Positions 1-7,547 of a DNA stretch of 64,000 nt are shown here, one piece after another (the first letter of the stretch is position 1; the number at the start of each line of letters is the position of its first letter). Origin of the DNA: Pseudomonadota bacterium (lineage in GTDB: Bacteria; Pseudomonadota; Gammaproteobacteria; Burkholderiales; JABEVD01). Where the stretch lies: NCBI GenBank assembly GCA_021848825.1, contig JAJZTQ010000010.1:1-64000 (forward strand), in the 5' to 3' direction. Below the pieces are notes generated by a model, which did not search any database, had not been told where the DNA came from, and saw nothing but the letters and a program-made list of their open reading frames with translations. The translations under genes and the position numbers were made by a program.

Positions 1-99
1 CTTGATCCTCATGCCTGGCTGAAGGAAACCTTGGAAAAACTTCCGGCTTGGCCTAACAGCCGCATCGACGAACTGCTGCCATTCCCGAAAAACATCTGA
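1..99 (+). CDS. IS66 family transposase, C-terminal end (partial)
   Basis: The reading frame is open from the window edge and ends at a TGA at 97-99. The 32 residues contain DPHAWLKETLEKLP and then WPNSRIDELLP, the characteristic C-terminal tail of IS66-family (TnpC) transposases. Only the last part of the gene is in view, so intactness cannot be judged. It is followed at once by an IS66-type terminal inverted repeat. Confidence 0.8.
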   Translation, partial: LDPHAWLKETLEKLPAWPNSRIDELLPFPKNI

Positions 100-108
100 A
101 CGCAACGT

Positions 109-127
109 GGGCGCGCCGGACGCTTAC
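109..127 (+). repeat. IS66-type right terminal inverted repeat
   Basis: The stretch after the transposase stop reads, on the minus strand, GTAAGCGTCCGGCGCGCCC. It starts with the GTAAGC terminus typical of IS66 elements, and so marks the right edge of the element whose body lies left of the window. Confidence 0.6.
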
Positions 128-282
128 CATCATGTTCCTTTCAATTCCTGTTGATCGTTATGGTCATATTGGCATTTCCGGCAATAAACTCGGATAAATC
201 CAGATTTCAGCATTGCATGCTGGATACGATTTACAGGCGATTGGTACATGCATCTGGCACACCCACAATCCGTCCGAGCGTG
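128..282. other. 155-bp spacer between two IS elements
   Basis: No convincing gene is visible. A minus-strand reading frame crosses it and contains CysXXCys pairs, but it extends into the neighbouring IS end. Positions 228-248 are a perfect 21-bp inverted copy of 9248-9268 near the integrase, so this is probably a remnant of a repeated gene or element. Confidence 0.4.
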
Positions 283-346
283 TTGCCTCACGTAAAAATG
301 TAAGTGAACGGTGATTCGTTGCCTCATCTAAAAATCTGAGTCAAAC
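283..346 (+). repeat. Left end of the outer IS: two copies of a TTGCCTCA repeat
   Basis: Copy one (283-309) begins TTGCCTCACGTAAAAATG and copy two (319-346) begins TTGCCTCATCTAAAAATC. The two are 36 bp apart start to start. The reverse complement of the right end shows the same pair, so these are probably tandem transposase-binding sites. Confidence 0.65.
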
Positions 347-625
347 CATCCGGATTTCCTGGTTGTTCTGTCGACAAATTGTACTGGATTTTGCATTTCG
401 TCGGCGGCGTGCGGCCATGGCAGTCAGGCGGTTCTGCAATTGCACGATCTCCCGTTTCAGTTGTGCCGGGTTGAGGGCCTCATATTCTGCCTTGAGCCGA
501 TTCTTGATCGCCTGGTCGATGTCCGGCATGGCCAGGAGCCGATGATAAGGCGTTTTCGGTTGGTAATCCCCCCTGAAAAAAGTAGGGATTAGAAGTAGAA
601 TTTTCTCGATAAGAGGAGGTTCTAT

Positions 626-889
626 ATGAAGCAGTCGAAATTTTCGGACAGTCAGATCATCGAAGCGATCAAACGTATTGAAGGGGGGTACCCTGTTCCC
701 GAGTTGTGCCGTGAGCTGGGCATCAGCACGGCCACATTTTACAAGTGGCGCTCGAAGTACGGCGGGATGGATGCATCGATGATGTCGCGAATGAAGGAAC
801 TCGAGGCCGAGAATGCGCGGTTGAAGCGGATGTACGCTGAGGAGCGCCTGAAGGGTGACATCCTGAAGGAGATTCTGGGAAAAAAGTAG
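626..889 (+). CDS. IS3 family transposase OrfA
   Basis: This 87-aa protein binds the IS ends. It has an HTH ([20 protein letters not shown], then [19 protein letters not shown]) followed by a coiled-coil, leucine-zipper-like tail ([14 protein letters not shown]). A ribosome binding site AGGAGG lies at 613-618. The heptamer AAAAAAG at 880-886, just before the TAG stop, is a classical -1 slippery site whose shift leads into orfB. Confidence 0.9.
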   Translation: MKQSKFSDSQIIEAIKRIEGGYPVPELCRELGISTATFYKWRSKYGGMDASMMSRMKELEAENARLKRMYAEERLKGDILKEILGKK

Positions 890-1713
890 TGCGGCCATCT
901 CGACGGCGCGAGATGGCCAAAGACTTGGTTGCTGGCAGAGGACTCAGCATCCGGTTGGCTTGCGAGATCATGGGAATCAGCGAGAGTTGTTACCGGTACC
1001 AGGCGAAACTGGATTCGGAGAATGAGGAAATCGCCAACTGGCTGTTGCGCCTGACGGACAATCACCGGAATTGGGGATTCGGGTTGTGCTTCCTATATTT
1101 GCGAAACGTCAGGGGTTTTGGCTGGAACCACAAGCGGGTATACCGGATTTACCGTGAACTGGAGCTGAATCTGCGCATCAAGCCGAGGAAGCGACTGGTG
1201 CGTGAGAAGCCGGACGCGCTGACTGTTCCTGAAGACATCAACCAGGTTTGGTCGATGGATTTCATGCATGACCAGCTGGAGGACAGCAGAAGTTTCCGGT
1301 TGCTCAACGTGATCGATGATTTCAACCGTGAAGCATTGGGGATCGAGTTGGACTTTTCGTTGCCGTCCGAGCGAGTAATCCGGACATTGAGCCAGATCAT
1401 CGAATGGCGAGGCAAGCCTCTGGCTATTCGCTGCGATAACGGTCCGGAATACATCAGCGGTCTGTTGCAGGAATGGGCTTTCCGGCAGGATATTCGAATC
1501 GAATACATCCAGCCGGGCAATCCGCAGCAGAATGCTTATGTCGAACGGTTCAACCGGACGGTCCGGTACGAATGGTTATCCATGTACCTGTGGAAAGATC
1601 TCGACGAGGTCAGTTTTTTTGCGACGAACTGGATGTATGAGTACAATCATGAACGCCCTAACATGGCCTTGGGCGGGATCACCCCGAAACAGCGGTTGGC
1701 CATGGCCGCGTAA
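889..1713 (+). CDS. IS3 family transposase OrfB
   Basis: This is the catalytic rve domain of the IS3 transposase, 274 aa if read from the GTG that overlaps the orfA stop. DDE signatures are visible: [21 protein letters not shown], and [15 protein letters not shown] with the catalytic Glu. It lies in the -1 frame relative to orfA, so it is probably made as an OrfAB fusion by frameshifting at 880-886. Confidence 0.9.
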   Translation: MRPSRRREMAKDLVAGRGLSIRLACEIMGISESCYRYQAKLDSENEEIANWLLRLTDNHRNWGFGLCFLYLRNVRGFGWNHKRVYRIYRELELNLRIKPRKRLVREKPDALTVPEDINQVWSMDFMHDQLEDSRSFRLLNVIDDFNREALGIELDFSLPSERVIRTLSQIIEWRGKPLAIRCDNGPEYISGLLQEWAFRQDIRIEYIQPGNPQQNAYVERFNRTVRYEWLSMYLWKDLDEVSFFATNWMYEYNHERPNMALGGITPKQRLAMAA

Positions 1714-2819
1714 CTCTACTTCTGAGCCCCATCTAAATTGGGGGGATTACCGGTTCATCGTGGAATTTTCTGACTCTGGCGCCGTTGCGCTCCTTGGCCT
1801 TGAGCTTCATGACCGGCTGGAAGTAGTTGGTATAGAGCCTCAGGTAGCCGTAGAGCGTGTTCAACAACCGCAGCTGGGCAGATGAATCATAGCGCGCATA
1901 GCCCACCGCCCGGCGCACCACCGAGTAATTCTTCTGCTCGACGAAGCAGCCGTCGTTTTTCTTCCCTGCCCGCCCCCGGGTGAAGCTGATCCGCTCTCCC
2001 TGGCAATAGCGCAATAGCTGATTGTTGATGAACTCCGAGCCGTTGTCGGAATCGATGCCCAAAAGCGGGAAGGGTAGACGATTGCGAATCGATTTCAATG
2101 CGCCGAATACCCAGACCTGCGCCTTGTTGATCACCGCTTCGGTCTCCGTCCAGCCACTCGCCACGTCCGTGACGTCCAGTGTCTGACAAAAGTCCCCGCT
2201 CGCGTCGCCTCCGTCATGCCCGACCAGATCGATTTCCACAAACCCGGCCTGATGCTCGTTCCACTCGGTAAAGGTGCGGATCGGAATCTGATGCTTGAGC
2301 AGCGTTCCGGGCTTGGTGCCACTGCGGCCTCGCAGTGCCCATTTCTTCCGCTCCGGAGCCAGCAGCCGATCGATGGTTGCCGCGCTGATCGACAGCAGCT
2401 TACGGCGAATCTCGTCGTTCAGTTCGATCTCATGATGCCGCTCCAGCGCCGGAACGACCTCCGGTAGAATCGCAGCCAGCCGCTTGCCGCAGATGAAGTC
2501 CAGGATCTCCCAGATCGCCTTCAGGTGCTCACGCACGCCTTCATCGTAAAGACGCGGCCTGGTCCGCTTGACCTTCTTGCCAAGGTCGCCAACCAGCCGA
2601 ACCCGCCTCCCCATCCGGAGCGTCTTGCCCTGTCCACGCAACAGCCTCACCGCATACCATCGGTGATAGCCGGTCAAGGCAATCAGTTCATCCAGAATCG
2701 CTCCCTTCCCTTTCTTCCCTGCTTTACGGTATCGCTCCGACCATGCCTTGATCACCGCTTGTCTCTCGCTCATCATCAACCTCACTTTGCCTCCTGTCCC
2801 ATCTCCCCGGACAGCTCAT

Positions 2820-2880
2820 TTCACTTACATTTCTTACGTGAGGCAACGTATCTATTTCGCTTACATTTTTGATGAGGCAA
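2820..2880 (-). repeat. Right end of the outer IS: two copies of the repeat, inverted
   Basis: Read on the minus strand, the copies begin TTGCCTCATCAAAAATG (2880-2855) and TTGCCTCACGTAAGAAATG (2846-2820). They mirror the left end with similar spacing. Confidence 0.65.
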
Positions 2881-2889
2881 TTCGCCGAG

Positions 2890-2917
2890 TTGACAAACGC
2901 GCCTCGCATGGTATGCT
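2890..2917 (+). promoter_or_regulatory. Candidate sigma-70 promoter
   Basis: TTGACA at 2890-2895 and TATGCT at 2912-2917 are separated by 16 bp, just outside the outer IS right end. They point at the gene starting at 2988. Confidence 0.5.
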
Positions 2918-2987
2918 TTTTTTCATGAAGCAACCTCAGGGAAGCGTCCGCATCAGTTGCGGCGTCGATTACCTATGAGAGGTTGCC

Positions 2988-3446
2988 ATGCACAAGATTG
3001 TACTCACCCACATTCCCGGTTTTCACGGGTATTGTTCCAGACACGTCATCGACTTTTCGGCCAGAACTGGTATCTCGGAAGCGGAAATCATTATTGCCGC
3101 CATCGATGACTATGCCGACAGCCCCGATATTATCGGCTTTCCCTTCGACGACATCCTGAAATACTGCTATCGCGATATCGGGCTGGAGATCGATCAGCCA
3201 CGATTCGAGAAACTGCAATCCGTTCATCATGACATCGAAGAGGCCATGCGGATAGCGATTGCCAAGTTCTTCGCCGATGTGTTCAGAAACCGTTGTATCT
3301 CCTTCCCCCACCTGAATTCGACACGGAAATCACCGTTCCTGGAGATGCTGGCCCGGGCCCTGTATGGGGATTGCTCGTTCACAGGTTCGTCTAGTGAGGT
3401 ACAGAACCGTCTCCGACGGCAAGGGGCTAAGCCCCTTGACCCGTAG
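2988..3446 (+). CDS. Hypothetical protein (152 aa)
   Basis: No family is recognised. The start at 2988 has a plausible Shine-Dalgarno (GAGAGG at 2976-2981) and a promoter-like sequence upstream. The first 120 residues look like a soluble, mixed alpha/beta acidic protein (AEIIIAAIDDYADSPDI). The last 25 residues (after SFTGSS) run into the GC-rich hairpin block that follows and may be read-through into non-homologous sequence, so the native C-terminus may be lost. It sits between an IS end and non-coding DNA. Confidence 0.5.
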   Translation: MHKIVLTHIPGFHGYCSRHVIDFSARTGISEAEIIIAAIDDYADSPDIIGFPFDDILKYCYRDIGLEIDQPRFEKLQSVHHDIEEAMRIAIAKFFADVFRNRCISFPHLNSTRKSPFLEMLARALYGDCSFTGSSSEVQNRLRRQGAKPLDP

Positions 3447-3970
3447 CAAGAAGAGCCAAACCGCCTCCGGCTGGGCGAGATGGGAAGGGACCCTCATTCG
3501 CGGTTCCCTTCCCCCTCCCTTCTCCCCATCCTTTCCCTGTAGGCTGGCATGGGAATCCCTCTCGATGGAAACGTTCGCCGGCCGTTGGCGGCAACAGAAC
3601 CTTTATGCGTCGTTCACTCCGGAATCCGCAAATCTTCCGGCGCTTGCAGGGTTGCGGCCCGCCCGGGCCGTTGCGCCCAGGCTAGCCGAAGGGAAAGGCC
3701 GTCCGCCCCTTGAAAGATTTCGGTTCTCCGGTTCACGGCCTATCTGTTTTGATCGGTCAGCTCTTTGTACATCGAAGAAGGTGGGACGCGGCGGAGAACT
3801 TCGCCGCCCTCATCCGTTCCCCGTGCGCTAAAATCGGATGGAAGCCCAGGGAACGCATCCGTGCTCGCGTTTCGCAGCATCCCTTAGTTGAGCGGCGGAA
3901 TTCATTATAGTTTTCGTGGACCACCAAGCCGTCTTCGCAGCTCATGGACATGAACACGTCGTCGACGAAT
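3447..3970. other. Gene-poor GC-rich block with hairpins
   Basis: No convincing gene. It contains several perfect or near-perfect hairpins: AAGGGGC-TAA-GCCCCTT (3420-3436, starting inside the preceding gene), GGGAAGGGA pairing with TCCCTTCCC around 3480-3515, GCGGCCCGCCCGGGCCGTTGC around 3655, and GGCGGAGAACTTCGCCGCC around 3790. Open frames across it have low-complexity translations. A structured transcript or decayed element is possible. A 61-66-residue minus-strand frame at 3757-3957 is a weak gene candidate. Confidence 0.4.
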
Positions 3971-4264
3971 TCACCGCCCGAAGATCCGTTTGATCTTGTC
4001 CACTTTCCCTCGCATAGTCGGATCCAGCTTCACGATGATTTCCAGCACTTCGATCAGGTCGTCAATGAAGTAAGGCATGCTGACCTCATGCGCCCAGTTC
4101 ATTTGTTCCCGGGTGCGGATCTCCTCGATGTTGATTCCCGCGCGCGCGAACTGGCTGCCGTAGATTTTCCTGCCCTCCGGCGTGACGCGCACCCGCCCTG
4201 TCGTTATATCCTCGATGAAGTACGGGTTGCCTTCAATCGGTTTGCCAGGTCCTTCGGCCGTCAT
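3971..4264 (-). CDS. Hypothetical protein (97 aa), last gene of the island operon
   Basis: A small soluble protein beginning MTAEGPGKPIEGNPYFIEDI with a C-terminal helical segment (FIDDLIEVLEIIVKLDP). No family is recognised. It starts 13 bp after the preceding two-TM gene and is probably co-transcribed with the nuclease operon that begins at the XRE gene. Confidence 0.55.
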   Translation of the reverse strand: MTAEGPGKPIEGNPYFIEDITTGRVRVTPEGRKIYGSQFARAGINIEEIRTREQMNWAHEVSMPYFIDDLIEVLEIIVKLDPTMRGKVDKIKRIFGR

Positions 4265-4277
4265 GGAATGCCCCTGT

Positions 4278-4733
4278 TCATGCCGTGACCGCGACGTAAA
4301 TCATGACGATCGCCATGATTCCCAGGATGACCATGATGCCATAGGAAATGTACCGGGCATGGCGCTGCTTGGGGGTATCCGGCAGTTTCCTGTCGGTGTT
4401 CGCGGTAGCGAGGACTGCGTCTGCGGACAGCGTGACGAAACGATCGTCGTCCAGCAGGATGGTGTGTTCTCGGCCAAACAGGCTCGAGTCGTGCCTCGCC
4501 ACCACGGTGCAATTCCCCGATTGCCGTTCCGGATTCATCCCGAGGCTCTTCAGATAGCCGCACCCCTGCTCCGTCAGGATCAGACGGGTGCTGTGCATTT
4601 CCAGATACCGCTGCTCCCAGAAAGACACCAGCAAGCAGGGGAAGACAATGAATAACGCACTCAGGAACAGGCAGCCTCTGTATCGCCGCGCCTTGTTGAC
4701 GGGCAGCGTTTCACTTTCCATTTCGGTTGTCAT
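4278..4733 (-). CDS. Hypothetical membrane protein, two TM segments (151 aa)
   Basis: A first transmembrane stretch lies at about residues 19-41 (GCLFLSALFIVFPCLLVSFW) and a second at the C-terminus (IMVILGIMAIVMIYVAV). The roughly 85-residue domain between them is predicted to sit on one side of the membrane and has two cysteines. Its ATG overlaps the stop of the upstream membrane gene, which is strong evidence for translational coupling. Function unknown. Confidence 0.6.
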   Translation of the reverse strand: MTTEMESETLPVNKARRYRGCLFLSALFIVFPCLLVSFWEQRYLEMHSTRLILTEQGCGYLKSLGMNPERQSGNCTVVARHDSSLFGREHTILLDDDRFVTLSADAVLATANTDRKLPDTPKQRHARYISYGIMVILGIMAIVMIYVAVTA

Positions 4734-5005
4734 GGCTTGAACCTCATCAGTTGGATTATTTCCCGAAGATCCTGGCGAACCGTGTCCAATGCGACCCGGC
4801 AGAATTCATTGAAATATTTCCTGTCGCAAAACAGGTAAATGCCGCCGAACACGGCCAGCATCAGTATCCCCATTCCTGCCGCAATCCAGACGACCACCTG
4901 AAGCACAGTCCAGTGCCGGAACAGCACTAGCCATATGGTCAGGAGCGCCCAACCCAGCATGGCGAGCGGCACAGCCCACGGCAATCCCTTCCCGTGCGCT
5001 TCCAT
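4730..5005 (-). CDS. Hypothetical membrane protein, two TM segments (91 aa)
   Basis: Two hydrophobic helices (AMLGWALLTIWLVLF and VVVWIAAGMGILMLAVFGG) are followed by a cytosolic tail rich in charged residues (FNEFCRVALDTVRQDLREII). It starts directly after the stop of the 95-aa gene and its stop overlaps the next start. Function unknown; it is probably a partner of the neighbouring membrane protein. Confidence 0.6.
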   Translation of the reverse strand: MEAHGKGLPWAVPLAMLGWALLTIWLVLFRHWTVLQVVVWIAAGMGILMLAVFGGIYLFCDRKYFNEFCRVALDTVRQDLREIIQLMRFKP

Positions 5006-5293
5006 TCAGAGACCCGCCCGCCGGAAGAACACGGTATTCAAGGCATGCAGGCGCATGTGAAAGTCCATGGTCGTGATGTGCCCAAGCTGGAGCAGGGAGA
5101 ATAGAATGCCGAAAGCGGTGTTGCGGTAACCGGCGAGGACGGTCGACTCATGCTTTTTGTCGTCCAGCTCGAAATGCTCATCGTAATCCCGGATGAATCG
5201 CACCCAGTCGTCGAACAGGGCCAGCAGATGGCTGACCCGCTTGTCCTCGTACTCGAATTCACGCATATATTTCTTAAGTTCGGATTCCTTCAT
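5006..5293 (-). CDS. Hypothetical protein (95 aa)
   Basis: Start chosen at 5293 because the minus strand shows GAGGAGG five bases before this ATG (MKESELKKYMREFEYEDK). The protein is a soluble, mostly helical, charged polypeptide (DDWVRFIRDYDEHFELDD). No family is recognised. It lies 45 bp after the nuclease gene in the same operon. Confidence 0.55.
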   Translation of the reverse strand: MKESELKKYMREFEYEDKRVSHLLALFDDWVRFIRDYDEHFELDDKKHESTVLAGYRNTAFGILFSLLQLGHITTMDFHMRLHALNTVFFRRAGL

Positions 5294-5338
5294 CTCGCCT
5301 CCTCTCAAATAAATGAATTGCAGCATGTCCCGCGGCAC

Positions 5339-6235
5339 CTACAGCACGTCCTGATAGGACTGCCGGATGATGCCGAACACGTATTCCAGGTCTTTCGTAT
5401 CCTTCAGGATGATCCGGCGGTTCATGGTGACGACATATCCCTGCGCAATGGGCTGAACCATGTTCCTGGGATCCTGGTAATCGATGGGCCGCAGGTCGAT
5501 CACCAGTTTCTCCTTCCTGATCTGGATCTCGGCAAAGTGCTTGGTGACCGCATAGGCGGCGCCGCGTCGATTGGGCTTCTCCAGGATGTGTTCGTCGATG
5601 GCGAGAATCCACTCCCTGAGCTCATCGAAGAGGTTCTGCACCAGGAGGCTGGCATGCGTCTGTTGCTTCACCACCTCGATGACCGTCAGGTTCGTGTTCT
5701 CCGTTACCGGAGGAAGTGAATTCGCACTGGTCTGTGCTTCCGACCCGGAAACCAGATCCAGGGTGAATATGTCATCCTCGTACTGGCGATGCCGGTACAG
5801 CTCGATCCTCAGCGGGACCATCTCAACGGTATCGTAGTCGTAGCGGTTGAAGGATTCCGCGACGCAGATGATTCTCGGGTGAAGCCAGTCGAGCTTGATG
5901 CTGTCGGCCAGGTCCTTGCCCAACTTGTTGATCATCAGCATCCGGAAGAACTCCGGGCGCTGGGCTTTCAGCCATTTCAGGTAGGAGAGCGCCTGATTGA
6001 TGACACTGTTATTCCGGTCCCGCTTGTACTCGATGATCACCGGCGCACCGTTGAGATCAACGGCCAGGGTATCGATCCTTCGGCCACTCGACGTGGGATA
6101 CTCGGAATGCAGGTAATGCAGTTCGAGCACTTCCATGAGGTTCGCTTCGATCAGACGCTGCAGTTCTTTCTCCCTGTTGCAGGGCAGGGCCGAGAGGGCC
6201 TGGAGTTTTCCGTCGCGGTTGGCAAATACGGGCAT
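5339..6235 (-). CDS. NucS-like/DUF91 nuclease with C-terminal DUF5655 domain (298 aa)
   Basis: The N-terminal half shows a PD-(D/E)XK-type core: REKELQRLIEANL, then RRIDTLAVDLNG, then VIIEYKRD with the Asp and Glu-X-Lys of the active site. The C-terminal ~100 residues (LREWILAIDEHILEKPNRRG and onward) fit the DUF5655 domain. Proteins of this architecture are predicted DNA endonucleases of unknown target. It starts 15 bp after the XRE gene and heads a run of four small genes, so an anti-phage or self-maintenance role in the island is plausible but unproven. Confidence 0.75.
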   Translation of the reverse strand: MPVFANRDGKLQALSALPCNREKELQRLIEANLMEVLELHYLHSEYPTSSGRRIDTLAVDLNGAPVIIEYKRDRNNSVINQALSYLKWLKAQRPEFFRMLMINKLGKDLADSIKLDWLHPRIICVAESFNRYDYDTVEMVPLRIELYRHRQYEDDIFTLDLVSGSEAQTSANSLPPVTENTNLTVIEVVKQQTHASLLVQNLFDELREWILAIDEHILEKPNRRGAAYAVTKHFAEIQIRKEKLVIDLRPIDYQDPRNMVQPIAQGYVVTMNRRIILKDTKDLEYVFGIIRQSYQDVL

Positions 6236-6250
6236 GATGTCCTCAGAACT

Positions 6251-6553
6251 TCAGCCGAAGCTGCGTGGAACGACCGGAAGGCCAAGACCTTCCGGAAAGT
6301 CTTCGCGGCGCAGGATGCCGCAGAACAGGAACAGCTCGACCAGCGAGATGCCGAGAAAGTCTGCCAGGATGCGCTGCTTCGCCCGCTTCAGGCCGCTGAT
6401 CTTCCGAGCCCCGTTCGTGAGCGAGGCCATATGTATATGACTGATGCCGAGATGGCGCGCGCTGTCCTGGAGATTCCAGCCGCGGCGCCTGTTCTCGTTG
6501 TGGATGGCGTTGACCAACTCGATGCTTTCCATTCCCTTTTTACAACGTTTCAT
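6251..6553 (-). CDS. XRE-type DNA-binding protein (about 100 aa)
   Basis: This is a small HTH protein with WNLQDSARHLGISHIHMASL as helix-turn-helix and RAKQRILADFLGISLVEL behind it. I chose the internal ATG at 6553 (MKRCKKGMESIEL), though an upstream in-frame ATG at 6592 exists. It heads the nuclease operon and is divergent from a second XRE gene, with palindromic sites between them, so autoregulation of the operon is likely. Confidence 0.7.
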   Translation of the reverse strand: MKRCKKGMESIELVNAIHNENRRRGWNLQDSARHLGISHIHMASLTNGARKISGLKRAKQRILADFLGISLVELFLFCGILRREDFPEGLGLPVVPRSFG

Positions 6554-6594
6554 GTAATGTCCTCCATAAAATAAGGTTACGTAGAACTTCAAAA

Positions 6595-6683
6595 GTCACT
6601 CTTGAATAACGTTTTGTCATCCTGAATGACACTTTAAATCAAATATTGACGTTCTGCAAGAGCAATTGCCATTCTGAATGCAA
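6595..6683. promoter_or_regulatory. Operator cluster between divergent XRE genes
   Basis: Four related sites follow one another: GTCACTCTTGAATAAC (6595-6610), the palindrome GTCATCCTGAATGAC (6616-6630), GACGTTCTGCAAGAGC (from 6648) and TTGCCATTCTGAATGCAA (6666-6683). All carry a CTTGAAT/CTGAAT-like core. Their position between two divergently transcribed HTH genes suggests lambda-like operators. Confidence 0.6.
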
Positions 6684-6702
6684 TATTTATACGGTGAATG
6701 AA

Positions 6703-6921
6703 ATGATCAGGTGCCATCTGTCCCGGATGATGGGCGAACGCAAAATGAAAATAGCTGATGTGGCCAGAGAAACTGGCTTACACAGAAATACCGTAACCTT
6801 GCTTTACAATGAGACTGCAAGCCGGGTAGACATGGAGGCGATAGAGAAGCTCTGTCACCTTTTCAATTGCAGTGTCGGTGATCTCTTTGAGTACATTCGG
6901 GAGAAAACTACCAATATATAG
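6703..6921 (+). CDS. Cro/C1-type HTH regulator (72 aa)
   Basis: A compact HTH_XRE domain: MKIADVARETGLHRNTVTLL with a second helical part ending LFNCSVGDLFEYI, typical of short Cro-like regulators. Start taken at 6703 (MIRCHLSRMMGERKMK), though an upstream ATG at 6646 would add 19 residues. It is divergent from the nuclease operon and shares its operator region. Confidence 0.75.
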   Translation: MIRCHLSRMMGERKMKIADVARETGLHRNTVTLLYNETASRVDMEAIEKLCHLFNCSVGDLFEYIREKTTNI

Positions 6922-7015
6922 AGTCTAGGGCTGCGGTACGCTCTTTCCGGTGATTCCTGACGCGACGCTATGCGGACATGCTGCTGCGGACATGCGACGA
7001 ACTGAAGTGAAGATT

Positions 7016-7123
7016 ATGAATATCAATGTTCGACCCATTGAACTACCCCCAAGAAGGATACTAAAGGCTGTCCAGTCACCGATTCAGCGAAAAATAATTA
7101 ATATCAACCTACACCTAAATTAG
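7016..7123 (+). CDS. Possible small ORF (35 aa)
   Basis: The frame begins MNINVRPIELPPRRILKAVQ and ends 6 bp before the next gene, with weak GAAG upstream. The spacing suggests a translated leader or small partner, but there is no homology argument. The preceding 90 bp contain a tandem TGCGGACATGC repeat. Confidence 0.25.
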   Translation: MNINVRPIELPPRRILKAVQSPIQRKIININLHLN

Positions 7124-7129
7124 AGAATA

Positions 7130-7405
7130 ATGAGCGAATTTCAAAAAACACTTATCGAGTTTGCCTGGTACATGAATGCTTTCGGTTTTGCACTCATCAT
7201 AGTTACCCGTTTATTTTCCAATACTAAAGCCAGATGGGCCAGTACCGGCGGACTATTGCTTATAATCGCCATCGGCAATGTCTCCAACTTTTTGGTGGCT
7301 GGCATTAACCCGTCCCAAACACTAGCTTCTATTGTCGGCATGGGTATTTACGGGTCTTTGGGGCTACGCTTTATCGGTAATTGGCTGACCGATAGTGCAA
7401 CCTGA
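7130..7405 (+). CDS. Hypothetical small membrane protein (91 aa)
   Basis: Three hydrophobic segments are visible (FAWYMNAFGFALIIVTRLF, TGGLLLIIAIGNVSNFLVAG and IVGMGIYGSLGLRFIG). No family is recognised. The base composition is lower in GC than that of the core genes, in line with island DNA. Confidence 0.55.
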   Translation: MSEFQKTLIEFAWYMNAFGFALIIVTRLFSNTKARWASTGGLLLIIAIGNVSNFLVAGINPSQTLASIVGMGIYGSLGLRFIGNWLTDSAT

Positions 7406-7547
7406 AGCTGGGCTTTACCCGTCTCATTAGTCACCATGCTACTGAAAATATGGGGGACGTCGAGACGGCCAAAACGATCTTCTTTGCGGCAATGTTCAGA
7501 CGGTCAAAAAATTAAACAGTGTATCCGTAAGCACGACGCGGACCGAC

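Larger units (their letters stand above)
562..1751 (+). mobile_element. IS3 family (IS407-like) insertion sequence, 1190 bp
   Basis: The ends are inverted repeats starting GGTAATCCCCCC (562) and, on the minus strand from 1751, GGTAATCCCCCC again; similarity continues inward to AGAAGTAGA. The flanks are a 4-bp target duplication GGTT at 558-561 and 1752-1755, the size known for the IS407 group. It encodes overlapping orfA and orfB and looks intact. Confidence 0.85.
341..2785 (-). pseudogene. rve-type DDE transposase split by an IS3 insertion
   Basis: The N-terminal part (2785-1756) carries an HTH-like start (MRLMMSERQAVIKAW), then a DDE domain with VEIDLVGHDGG and GIDSDNGSEFIN, and ends with KFHDEP just before the insertion. 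The last 70 or so residues continue at 557-341, beginning KTPYHRLLAMPDID. Removing 562-1751 and one GGTT duplicate restores a continuous frame reading HDEPKTPYHRLLA, for an intact protein of about 415 residues. The gene must therefore have been functional until the IS3 element landed. Confidence 0.8.
283..2880 (-). mobile_element. Insertion sequence with paired terminal repeats, interrupted by an IS3 element
   Basis: Both ends carry two spaced copies of a TTGCCTCA-type repeat in inverted orientation relative to the other end: 283-309 and 319-346 on the left, 2820-2846 and 2855-2880 on the right. Between them lies a single minus-strand rve/DDE transposase gene that has been split by an IS3-family insertion at 562-1751. 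No target duplication could be assigned for the outer element. Confidence 0.65.

Noticed and set aside
3364-3831. 155-codon plus-strand frame
   Set aside because: It starts inside the preceding gene and runs through GC-rich hairpins. The translation is low complexity. A diversity-generating repeat was considered, but there is no reverse transcriptase or template repeat.
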